Assembly: GCF_004137255.1 (NCBI RefSeq)
Contig: NZ_SDWT01000001.1
Span: 682,001-746,000, forward strand
DNA length: 64,000 nt
Source of the DNA: Nocardioides oleivorans
Lineage (GTDB): Bacteria > Actinomycetota > Actinomycetes > Propionibacteriales > Nocardioidaceae
Direction: 5' to 3'
Shown here: positions 56,962 through 64,000 of the stretch, piece by piece
Layout of the letters: each line of letters starts with the position of its first letter
Numbering within the stretch: the stretch's first letter is position 1
Translations under genes and position numbers: made by a program
The notes under the pieces: model-generated
Seen by the model: only the letters and a program-made list of their open reading frames with translations
The model's database searches: none
What the model was told of the DNA's origin: nothing

Positions 56962-58892
56962 CCTCGACGGCACCCGACCTCCTGGCCACCTCGGCGCAGA
57001 CCTGGCGCGACCGGTCGGCCGACCCGCCGGTGGTCCCGGACGAGCTGCGCCCGCCGACCGACGGCGGCGTCCGTGCCCGCAACCGGGCCCTGTGGCAGCG
57101 CCACGACCTGCGCCGCCAGCGGGCCGAGGACGTCTACCTCGCCTCGCGCAACCCCGTCCGCGGCTGGCCCGTGTCGGGGAACCGGGCGGTGCTGGCCTTC
57201 TTCGGCGACCTGGTGCGCAGCCGCAGGCGGAGCTTCGTCCTGCTGGTCGTGCTCAACGCGCTGGCCGCCGGGTCCGCCCTCGTCGTGCCCCGCCTGCTCG
57301 GCGAGCTGGTCAACCGCGTCCAGTCGCAGGGCACCGGCGTCACCGGGCTCGACTCGCTCGCGCTCACCGTGGTCGGGGTCGTGGTGCTGCAAGCGCTCTT
57401 CACCTTCGCCGCCCAGCGAACCTCGACGTACTTCGGCCAGGACCTGCTCGCCTCGGCCCGCGAGTACGTCGTCGGCACGATCCTGCGCCTGCCCGTCGGG
57501 CGGGTCGAGAGCGCGAGCACCGGCGACCTGGTCACCCGCGTCACCCGCGACGTCGGCACCATGGCGCGCTCGGTGCAGTGGGGGGTGCCGCGGCTGCTGA
57601 TCTCGCTGCTGACGGTCGTGCTCTCGGTCGTCGCGATGCTGCTCAACTCGCTCGTGCTCGCGCTGCCGGCCCTGCTCGTCTTCGCGCTCTGCACGCCCGC
57701 GGTCCGCACCTACCTGCGACGCGCACCCAAGGCGTACATCACCGAGGGGGCGACGTACTCCCGGATCAACACCACCCTCACCGAGACCGTCGAGGGCGCC
57801 CGCACCGTCGAGGCGCTGGGCCTGTCCGCCGGGCGGGTGCGCGCCGGCGAGGACGACATCGAGGTCTCGTCGCAGGCCGAGCGCTACAGCATGACCCTGC
57901 GCAACGTGCTCTTCGCCGCGTTGAACGGGGCCTTCCAGGTGCCCCAGGTCGTCACCCTCGTCGTCGGCGCCTACGGCTACAGCCGGGGCTGGGTCGACCT
58001 CGGGCAGATCACCGCCGCGATGCTGTACGTCGTCGCGCTGGGCGAGCCGCTCGACGCCGTGATCGGGGAGGTCGACCGCCTCCAGGTGGGCGCCGCGTCG
58101 ACCAGCCGCCTGCTCGGCATCGCCGAGGTGCCGCCGGACCGCGAGCCCGGCGACCGGCTCCCCGACGGCGCCGAGCTGGTGGCTGCGGACCTGCGCTTCG
58201 CCTACCGCGAGGGCCACGACGTGCTGCACGGCGTGGACCTCCGGCTGGGCACCGGCGAGCGGCTGGCCGTGGTCGGTCCCAGCGGGTCGGGCAAGTCGAC
58301 CCTCGGACGGCTGCTGGCCGGCATCAACCGGCCGCGCACCGGCTCGGCCCGCGTCGGCGGGGTCGACCTCGTCGACCTGCCGCTGGAGGTGCTGCGGACC
58401 GAGGTCGCGCTGGTCACCCAGGAGCACCACGTCTTCATCGGCACCGTGCGCGACAACATCGTGCTGGCCCGCGAGGACTCCTCCGACGACGCCGTCCGCG
58501 ACGCGCTGCGCGCCGTCGGTTCCCTGGCGTGGGTCGAGCGCCTGCCCGACGGCCTCGACACGATGATCGGCTCGGGCCGCTTCGCCCTCACCCCGGCGCA
58601 GGCCCAGCAGGTGGCGCTGGCGCGGCTCATCATCGCCGACCCGCACACCCTCGTGCTCGACGAGGCGACCTCGCTCATCGACCCGCGCACCGCCCGCACC
58701 CTCGAGGGCTCGATGAACAACCTGCTCACCGGGCGCACGGTCGTGGCCATCGCGCACCGGCTGCACACCGCGCACGACGCCGACCGGATCGCGGTCGTGA
58801 TGGACGGGCGGATCGTCGAGCTCGGCAGCCACGACGAGCTGATCGCGCTCGACGGGGAGTACGCCGACCTCTGGCGGGCCTGGACCTCCTGA
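56958..58892 (+). CDS. ABC exporter subunit with catalytic Walker motifs
   Basis: 644 residues from GTG 56958-56960. The membrane domain spans about 85-365. The ATPase has a perfect Walker [17 protein letters not shown] (about 440), Walker B HTLVLDEATSLIDP (about 561-575) with catalytic Glu, and the switch His (VVAIAHRL). The signature is broken: LTPAQAQQ instead of LSGGQ (about 544). It complements the upstream subunit: Walker motifs here plus LSGGQ there give one intact site. Substrate unknown; multidrug or lipid export is possible. Confidence 0.93.
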   Translation: MTSTAPDLLATSAQTWRDRSADPPVVPDELRPPTDGGVRARNRALWQRHDLRRQRAEDVYLASRNPVRGWPVSGNRAVLAFFGDLVRSRRRSFVLLVVLNALAAGSALVVPRLLGELVNRVQSQGTGVTGLDSLALTVVGVVVLQALFTFAAQRTSTYFGQDLLASAREYVVGTILRLPVGRVESASTGDLVTRVTRDVGTMARSVQWGVPRLLISLLTVVLSVVAMLLNSLVLALPALLVFALCTPAVRTYLRRAPKAYITEGATYSRINTTLTETVEGARTVEALGLSAGRVRAGEDDIEVSSQAERYSMTLRNVLFAALNGAFQVPQVVTLVVGAYGYSRGWVDLGQITAAMLYVVALGEPLDAVIGEVDRLQVGAASTSRLLGIAEVPPDREPGDRLPDGAELVAADLRFAYREGHDVLHGVDLRLGTGERLAVVGPSGSGKSTLGRLLAGINRPRTGSARVGGVDLVDLPLEVLRTEVALVTQEHHVFIGTVRDNIVLAREDSSDDAVRDALRAVGSLAWVERLPDGLDTMIGSGRFALTPAQAQQVALARLIIADPHTLVLDEATSLIDPRTARTLEGSMNNLLTGRTVVAIAHRLHTAHDADRIAVVMDGRIVELGSHDELIALDGEYADLWRAWTS

Positions 58893-58916
58893 CGGAGATC
58901 CATCGGCCACCGCGTC

Positions 58917-60164
58917 CTATCCCGAGGTGGCGAGCGTGTGGGCTCGGCGCAGGGCGAGCCGGTTCCAGGTCCAGAAGCCCCAGCCGAGCAGCACGCACCC
59001 GGCGGCGGCGATCGCGAAGCCGAGCACCGACCGGCCGGCGTACGGCGCCAGCACGGCGGCGCTGATCGCGTTGAAGACGAGCGTGACGAAGGACGACGCC
59101 GACATCACCGCGCCGCGGCGCGCGGGCACGAGGTCGAGCATCAGGAGCTGGATGTTCGGGAAGGCCAGGCCGTTGCCGAACGCCACGAGCGAGATGCCGA
59201 CGACCGCCCAAGGCAGCACCTCACCGGCCGGCGTGAGGGCGACGACGATGCCGACGACGGCGCCGACCGTGCTGACCGCGTAGCCCACGGTGACCAGCTC
59301 CGAGCTGGTGACGCTGCGCCCGAAGCGGCCGCTGGCGACCGACCCGATCACCATGCCGCCGATCATCGGGACGAAGAGCTTCCAGAAGTCGAGCTCGCCC
59401 TCGCCGAGCAGGTCGACCACGAAGATCGAGGCGCCGCCGATGTAGAGGAACTGCGCGCCGAAGACGAGCGTCGCGGCCCAGGTCATCCGGTGGAAGGCCG
59501 GCACCCGCGCGACCTCGCCGAGGCCGCGGAAGATCTCGCCGACGCGGAGCGGCACGCGCCGCTCGGGCGGGTGGCTCTCCGGCAGGAGGGCGACCGACAG
59601 CACGATCAGCAGCACGGCCATCAGGGCCATGAACCAGAAGACCGTCTCCCACGGTCCGACCTGGATCAGCAGCCCGCCGATGATCGGGGCGATGGCGGGC
59701 GCCACGCCGAAGATCACCGCGACCTGGCTCATCATCCGCTGGGCCTGCGGGCCGTCGAACAGGTCGCGGATCACCGTGCGGCTGACGATCGTCGAGCCGC
59801 CGGCGGCGAGACCCTGCACGACCCGGCCGACGAGCAGCAGCTCGAGGGTCGGCGCGAACGCGCACGCGACCGACGCGACGGCGTACACCACGAGCGAGCC
59901 CATGATCACCGGACGACGACCGATCGCGTCGGACAGCGGACCATGGAACAGGCTCATCGTCGCGAAGGCCAGCATGTAGGCGGTGACGACGAGCTGGAGC
60001 TCGTGCGAGGGGACGTCGAGCGCCTCGCCCATCTGCGTGAACGCCGGGAACGGCGTGTCGATGCTGAACGGCCCGATCATCGACAGGAGCGCGAGGACGA
60101 CGGGGATCAGCACGACCGCCCGGGAGGCGACCGCCCGGTCCTGGGAGGAGTCGGTGGCGGTCAC
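58917..60164 (-). CDS. MFS multidrug efflux transporter, Bcr/CflA type
   Basis: 415 residues with 12 predicted membrane helices. The motif between helices 2 and 3 is FHGPLSDAIGRRPVIMGSL, and the N-terminus has the Bcr/CflA pattern (IGPFSIDTPFPAFTQMGEAL). A proton-driven drug or metabolite exporter. The start is GTG. Confidence 0.9.
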   Translation of the reverse strand: MTATDSSQDRAVASRAVVLIPVVLALLSMIGPFSIDTPFPAFTQMGEALDVPSHELQLVVTAYMLAFATMSLFHGPLSDAIGRRPVIMGSLVVYAVASVACAFAPTLELLLVGRVVQGLAAGGSTIVSRTVIRDLFDGPQAQRMMSQVAVIFGVAPAIAPIIGGLLIQVGPWETVFWFMALMAVLLIVLSVALLPESHPPERRVPLRVGEIFRGLGEVARVPAFHRMTWAATLVFGAQFLYIGGASIFVVDLLGEGELDFWKLFVPMIGGMVIGSVASGRFGRSVTSSELVTVGYAVSTVGAVVGIVVALTPAGEVLPWAVVGISLVAFGNGLAFPNIQLLMLDLVPARRGAVMSASSFVTLVFNAISAAVLAPYAGRSVLGFAIAAAGCVLLGWGFWTWNRLALRRAHTLATSG

Positions 60165-60207
60165 CTCGAAAGTCTAGTCGCGGACATGGGTTAGCCCGCG
60201 GCCGGTC

Positions 60208-61431
60208 TCAGCTGTTGCTGAACACCGCGTCGTCGCCGCCCTGCGGCCCGCGACCGGCCCACGTCCAGGCATAGGCCGGGTCCTCGACCGCGCGACCGCC
60301 CTCGCCGAGCTCGAGCGGCGCGAACGTGTCGACCATGACGGCCGACTCGTCGAAGTAGTGCACGCCCAGGCTCGCCTCGATCGCGCTCGGCTGCGGACCG
60401 TGCGCGTGGCCACCGGGGTGCAGGCTGATCGAGCCGAGGCCGATCCCCGAGCCCTTCCGCGCCTCGTAGTCGCCGCCGACGTAGAACATGACCTCGTCGG
60501 AGTCGACGTTGGAGTGGTAGTACGGCACCGGGATCGCGAGGTCGTGGTAGTCGACCTTGCGGGGCAGGAAGTTGCAGATCACGAAGTTCCAGCCCTCGAA
60601 GACCTGGTGCACCGGCGGCGGCTGGTGGACCTTGCCGGTGATCGGCATGTAGTCCTCGATGTTGAACGTGTAGGGGTAGAGGCAGCCGTCCCAGCCGACG
60701 ACATCGAAGGGGTGGGTGGCGTACGTCATCCGCGTGCCGACGATGCCCGCGCTGGTGCGGTGCTTGACCAGCACCTCGACGTCGGTGCCCTCGGCCCGGA
60801 AGGTCTCGGCCGGGCCGTGCAGGTCGCGCTCGCAGTAGGGCGCGTGCTCGAGCAGCTGTCCGAAGCGGGAGAGGTAGCGCTTGGGCGGGTGGATGTGGCT
60901 GTTGGCCTCGATGGCGTAGAGCCGCGACGGCTCGGCCGGCACCCAGCGGTGGTCGGTCGCGCGCGGCACGACCACGTAGTCGCCGGCGCGGTAGGGCACG
61001 ACCCCGAAGACGGTCTCGACGGTGCCGGTGCCCGACTCGACGAAGACGCACTCGTCGCCGATGGCGTTGCGGTAGAGCGGCGAGGGCTCCGTGCCGGTGA
61101 CGACGTAGGTGATCCGGACGTCGTTGTTGCCGAGCACCAGGCGGCGACCCTCGACCGGGCAGGCCCCTCCCCCGGAGTCGGGGAAGTCGAGGTCGTGCAG
61201 CCTGAGGTGGCGTGGCTTGAGCGGGTGGTTGGGCGTGCGCGACTGGTCGGGCAGCTCCCAGACCTCGCTGTTGGTGATCGCGCTGGGCACGCCGCGGCGG
61301 TAGAGCAGCGACGAGTCGGACGAGAAGCCCTCCTCGCCCATCAGCTCCTCGCGGTAGAGGTGGCCGTCGTCGTCGCGCAGCTGGGTGTGGCGCTGGCGGG
61401 GCAGCCGTCCGAGTGCTCGGTAGTGGGCCAT
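60208..61431 (-). CDS. hmgA: Homogentisate 1,2-dioxygenase
   Basis: 407 residues. A cupin-fold iron dioxygenase with the C-terminal metal region SISLHPGGHAHGPQPSAIEA (about 326-345) and earlier DHRWVPAEPSRLYAIEANSH. It opens homogentisate to maleylacetoacetate in tyrosine/phenylalanine breakdown. It is divergent from a gene pair ending in fahA, with a palindromic operator between. Confidence 0.95.
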   Translation of the reverse strand: MAHYRALGRLPRQRHTQLRDDDGHLYREELMGEEGFSSDSSLLYRRGVPSAITNSEVWELPDQSRTPNHPLKPRHLRLHDLDFPDSGGGACPVEGRRLVLGNNDVRITYVVTGTEPSPLYRNAIGDECVFVESGTGTVETVFGVVPYRAGDYVVVPRATDHRWVPAEPSRLYAIEANSHIHPPKRYLSRFGQLLEHAPYCERDLHGPAETFRAEGTDVEVLVKHRTSAGIVGTRMTYATHPFDVVGWDGCLYPYTFNIEDYMPITGKVHQPPPVHQVFEGWNFVICNFLPRKVDYHDLAIPVPYYHSNVDSDEVMFYVGGDYEARKGSGIGLGSISLHPGGHAHGPQPSAIEASLGVHYFDESAVMVDTFAPLELGEGGRAVEDPAYAWTWAGRGPQGGDDAVFSNS

Positions 61432-61456
61432 CCTGACCTCTCCGTCATCCGATTAT

Positions 61457-61490
61457 CGGACACAAGTGTCCGCTATCTGGTGGCTAGAGT
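61457..61490. promoter_or_regulatory. Palindromic operator and promoter between hmgA and 61497 gene
   Basis: CGGACAC-AA-GTGTCCG (61457-61472) is a perfect inverted repeat with wider imperfect symmetry (GATTAT ... CTATC). TAGAGT (61485-61490) is a -10 box for the plus strand and ends 6 bases before the GTG start, implying a leaderless mRNA. The palindrome covers the expected -35 region and probably controls both sides. The regulator is not in the window. Confidence 0.7.
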
Positions 61491-61496
61491 AGACCC

Positions 61497-62333
61497 GTGG
61501 CTCCCCCTGACGCACCTGTCCGTCCCGACCCGCTCCCGGAGGCCTGGCGCTCGCTCGTCGACGACGCCGCGATCTTCCCGCCCGGGAACGCGCCCCTCCA
61601 CGACGCCACGGCGGCGTTCGGCGCGCGCCGGGAGGAGTGGTACGCCGACCTCGTCGGCAGCTTCGTGCTCCGCGACACCGACCTCCCGCTCGTGCGCGGG
61701 TTCGGCGCCCCGCTGTCGGTGGTGGTGACCGGCGGCGCGGGCCAGCTCGCCGGACCGCTGGGAGCGGCCGCTCGCCTCGGCCTCGAGGTCGCGGCCGTCG
61801 AGATCGCGGTCCGTGACGTCGACGACCCGGTCGGCAACGTACGACGGATCGACGCCGCCGCCCGTGCCGCCGACCTCGACGTGCCGATCTTCATCGAGCT
61901 CCCCGGGCCGGCGAGCGCCGCCTGGCTCGCGGCGGCCGACGAGGTCGCCGCCTACGACCACCGGCTGAAGCTGCGCCTGGGCAACGTCGACCACGACCTC
62001 GTCCCGGACGCCCCGACGGTCGCGACCTGGATCGACGCGGCGCTCGACCGCGAGGTCAGGTTCAAGGCGACGGCCGGGCTGCACCGCGCGGTCCGCCACG
62101 AGCCCGAGGGCGGCGGCGCGCACGGCTTCCTCAACGTGCTGGTCGCGACCCAGGTGCTCTGGGACGGCGGTTCCGTCGCCGACGCGACCGACGCCCTGGA
62201 GCAGCGCGACGGCGCCGCACTGGCGGCGACCGACCTCCCGAGCGCCCGGAGGTGGTTCACCTCCTTCGGGTCGTGCTCGGTGACCGAGCCGCTCGACGAC
62301 CTCATCTCCCTCGGACTGCTGGAGGCACCGTGA
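61497..62333 (+). CDS. Conserved protein of unknown function linked to tyrosine catabolism
   Basis: 278 residues from GTG 61497-61499. No family that I can name. Alternating short strands and helices (VAAVEIAVRDVDDPVGNVRR, VPIFIELPGPASAAWLAAA, VRFKATAGLHRAVRHEPEGG, AHGFLNVLVATQVLW) could indicate a TIM-barrel-like enzyme, and the C-terminus has SFGSCSVTEPLDDLISLGLL. It overlaps fahA by 4 bases and is divergent from hmgA. The pathway step between HmgA and FahA, maleylacetoacetate isomerase, has no recognised gene here, so this protein is a candidate by position only. Confidence 0.75.
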   Translation: MAPPDAPVRPDPLPEAWRSLVDDAAIFPPGNAPLHDATAAFGARREEWYADLVGSFVLRDTDLPLVRGFGAPLSVVVTGGAGQLAGPLGAAARLGLEVAAVEIAVRDVDDPVGNVRRIDAAARAADLDVPIFIELPGPASAAWLAAADEVAAYDHRLKLRLGNVDHDLVPDAPTVATWIDAALDREVRFKATAGLHRAVRHEPEGGGAHGFLNVLVATQVLWDGGSVADATDALEQRDGAALAATDLPSARRWFTSFGSCSVTEPLDDLISLGLLEAP

Positions 62334-63544
62334 CCACGCTGACGACCTGGGTCGAGGGAGCCGCCGGCTCCGGCTTCGACGTCGACCACCTCCCCTACGG
62401 CGTCTTCGCGCGCTCCGGCGAGCGCCCGCGCGTCGCGGTCCGGATCGGCGACCAGGTCCTCGACCTGAGCGTCGTCGCGGCCGCCGACATGGTCGACACC
62501 CACGCCCTCTTCGACCAGCCGACGCTCAACCCGTTCATGGCGGCCGGCCCCGAGGTCTGGGCGTCGACCCGCGCGTGGGTCACCGGGCTGCTGACCGGCG
62601 AGGCCGAGCGCGACCTGGTCGAGCCGGCGCTGGCGCACGTGGACTCGGTGACGATGCGGCTGCCGTTCACCGTCGGCGACTACGTCGACTTCTACGCCTC
62701 CGAGCACCACGCCTCCAACGTCGGCCGCATCTTCCGGCCCGACCAGGAGCCGCTGCTGCCGAACTGGAAGCACCTCCCGGTCGGCTACCACGGCCGCTCC
62801 GGCACGGTCGTCGTCTCGGGCACGGACATCGTCCGGCCGTCCGGCCAGCGCAAGGCGCCCACCGATGCGTCGCCGTCGTACGGCCCCTCGGGGCGGCTCG
62901 ACATCGAGGCCGAGCTCGGCTTCGTCGTCGGCGTGCCCTCGGCGATGGGCGACCGGGTCGCCACGGCCGACTTCGCGCGCCACACCTTCGGCGTGGTGGG
63001 GCTCAACGACTGGTCGGCGCGCGACGTCCAGGCCTGGGAGTACGTCCCGCTCGGCCCGTTCCTCGGCAAGTCGTTCGCGACGTCGATCAGTGCCTGGGTC
63101 ACGCCGCTCGCCGCCCTCGACGCGGCGTGGACCGACCTGCCCGGGCAGGACCCGGAGGTCCTCGACTACCTCCGCGTCGACGGGCCCGCGGGTCTCGACA
63201 TCGAGGTCGAGGTGGTGCTCGACGGCGAGGTCGTCTCCCGACCGCCCTACCGCTCGATGTACTGGTCGCCCGCGCAGATGCTCGCCCACACGACGGTCAA
63301 CGGCGCCAGCGTGCGCACCGGCGACCTCTGGGGATCGGGCACGATCTCCGGCGCCGAGCCGGGGCAGCGCGGCTCGCTGCTCGAGCTGGGCTGGGGTGGG
63401 AAGGAGCCGTTCACGGTGGCCGGGCGCGAGCGCACGTTCCTCGAGGACGGCGACGAGGTGACCCTGCGCTACACCGCACCGGGCACCGGCGGCGGGCGGA
63501 TCTCGCTCGGCGAGGTGACCGGGCGGATCCTGCCGGCCCGCTGA
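62330..63544 (+). CDS. fahA: Fumarylacetoacetase
   Basis: 404 residues from GTG 62330-62332, overlapping the previous stop. The N-terminal domain is short; the FAH catalytic domain (about 115-400) has DYVDFYASEHHASNVGRIFR with metal Asp/His, LPVGYHGRSGT, ELGFVVG with acidic metal ligands, and VGLNDWSARDVQAWEYVPLG. It hydrolyses fumarylacetoacetate to fumarate and acetoacetate, the last step of tyrosine breakdown. Confidence 0.95.
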   Translation: MTTLTTWVEGAAGSGFDVDHLPYGVFARSGERPRVAVRIGDQVLDLSVVAAADMVDTHALFDQPTLNPFMAAGPEVWASTRAWVTGLLTGEAERDLVEPALAHVDSVTMRLPFTVGDYVDFYASEHHASNVGRIFRPDQEPLLPNWKHLPVGYHGRSGTVVVSGTDIVRPSGQRKAPTDASPSYGPSGRLDIEAELGFVVGVPSAMGDRVATADFARHTFGVVGLNDWSARDVQAWEYVPLGPFLGKSFATSISAWVTPLAALDAAWTDLPGQDPEVLDYLRVDGPAGLDIEVEVVLDGEVVSRPPYRSMYWSPAQMLAHTTVNGASVRTGDLWGSGTISGAEPGQRGSLLELGWGGKEPFTVAGRERTFLEDGDEVTLRYTAPGTGGGRISLGEVTGRILPAR

Positions 63545-63608
63545 CCCGTCCCCTGAGATCCAGCCACAGGTCAGGGTCCGTTCACCTCGCTGCGCCACCG
63601 TGCGCAGC

Positions 63609-64000
63609 ATGCGCATCGCCCAGCTGGCCAACTTCGTGGGACCCGCGTCGGGGGGCATGCGCACCGCGCTGCGCGCCTTGGGCAGCGGCTACGTCGAGGC
63701 AGGGTGCCGGCGCCTGCTCGTCGTACCCGGCCCGGAGGACGCCCGTACGTCGACCCCGCTGGGCGACGTCGTCCAGCTGCGGGCGCCGCGGGTCGGCGGC
63801 GGCTACCGGCTGATCGTCGAGCCGTGGCGGGTCACCGAGGTGCTCGAGCAGTGGGAGCCCACGTCCGTCGAGCTGAGCGACAAGCTCACCCTCCTGCCGG
63901 TCGCGCGGTGGGCGCGCCGCAACGGCGTCGGCTCCGTCCTGCTCTCGCACGAGCGGCTCGGCGACATGCTCGCCCTCCGCACCGGCCTCGACACCACGTC
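63609..64000 (+). CDS. Glycosyltransferase family 4-like protein (partial, 3' end outside)
   Basis: The first 130 residues are visible and run off the window edge. The N-terminus MRIAQLANFVGPASGGMRTA has the GG loop after the first strand typical of GT4 N-domains, followed by RLLVVPGPED and a region like LSDKLTLLPVARWARRNGVG. Similar actinobacterial proteins are mannosyltransferase-like (MgtA/PimB group). The nucleotide-sugar-binding C-domain is not seen, so donor and product are unknown. Confidence 0.75.
   Translation, partial: MRIAQLANFVGPASGGMRTALRALGSGYVEAGCRRLLVVPGPEDARTSTPLGDVVQLRAPRVGGGYRLIVEPWRVTEVLEQWEPTSVELSDKLTLLPVARWARRNGVGSVLLSHERLGDMLALRTGLDTT

Noticed and set aside
52588..56973. 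A 1461-codon minus-strand reading of the FdhF-like gene
   Set aside because: Beyond 54996 it is antisense to the ABC gene at 55078. The real start is ATG 54994-54996, where the family homology begins.

Overview
The window is about 70% GC, uses GTG and TTG starts freely, and is packed with genes joined by 4-base ATGA/GTGA overlaps. Gene order, an L10 leader, an mkl-yrbE-mce operon and many leaderless-looking promoters point to an actinobacterium. The best guess is Nocardioides or a close relative (Propionibacteriales), inferred from protein character only.

Layout: (1) 62-3643: rpoB on the minus strand, with rpoC presumably just outside the left edge. (2) 3901-15118: a complete minus-strand mkl-yrbEA-yrbEB-mceABCDEF-mas-mas operon for lipid or steroid import. 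(3) 15254-15398: two strong hairpins built from one repeated motif. (4) 15415-31083: choline/glycine betaine uptake and catabolism. This holds etfBA with a dimethylglycine/sarcosine dehydrogenase, a BCCT transporter, an OpuA-type ABC importer co-transcribed with a choline-dehydrogenase-like GMC enzyme and a betaine-aldehyde-type dehydrogenase, and an IclR regulator divergent from purU-fhs. (5) 32834-40236: a corrinoid methyl-transfer cluster in an apparently aerobic organism: an MttB-superfamily protein without pyrrolysine, an IclR regulator, a corrinoid protein, a pterin methyltransferase, a RamA-like activator, DUF1638 and a MetF-like reductase. (6) 40393-50105: ribosomal/secretion core (rplL, rplJ, rplA, rplK, nusG, secE, tRNA-Trp, rpmG, tRNA-Met, tRNA-Thr) with a DnaB-like ATPase, an LppX-like lipoprotein, add, murB and two MaoC/HadAB-like genes. 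(7) 50253-64000: housekeeping and accessory genes: methyltransferase, tag, pirin, FdhF/YdeP-type oxidoreductase, an asymmetric heterodimeric ABC exporter, an MFS efflux pump, hmgA, an unknown gene, fahA and a truncated glycosyltransferase.

How the genes fit together: the central block reads as one pathway. Choline or betaine is imported (BCCT, OpuA) and choline is oxidised to betaine (GMC and aldehyde dehydrogenases). The MttB-type methyltransferase probably moves one methyl of betaine to a corrinoid protein, then to tetrahydrofolate. MetF would oxidise methyl-THF, the dimethylglycine dehydrogenase (electrons to ETF) would yield methylene-THF, and PurU/Fhs would handle formyl-THF and formate. 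No Rieske betaine monooxygenase or betaine-homocysteine methyltransferase is in the window, so the corrinoid system could fill that step.

The most striking signal is regulatory. Five promoters (dehydrogenase-etf, BCCT, aldehyde dehydrogenase operon, iclR/purU, metF) each carry two copies of a 17-bp inverted repeat, GTTGCG-N5-CGCAAC, offset by exactly 19 bp. This defines a regulon probably controlled by the IclR protein at 29285-30103. The whole 36.7-kb catabolic plus mce block lies between rplL and rpoB, which are adjacent in many bacteria.
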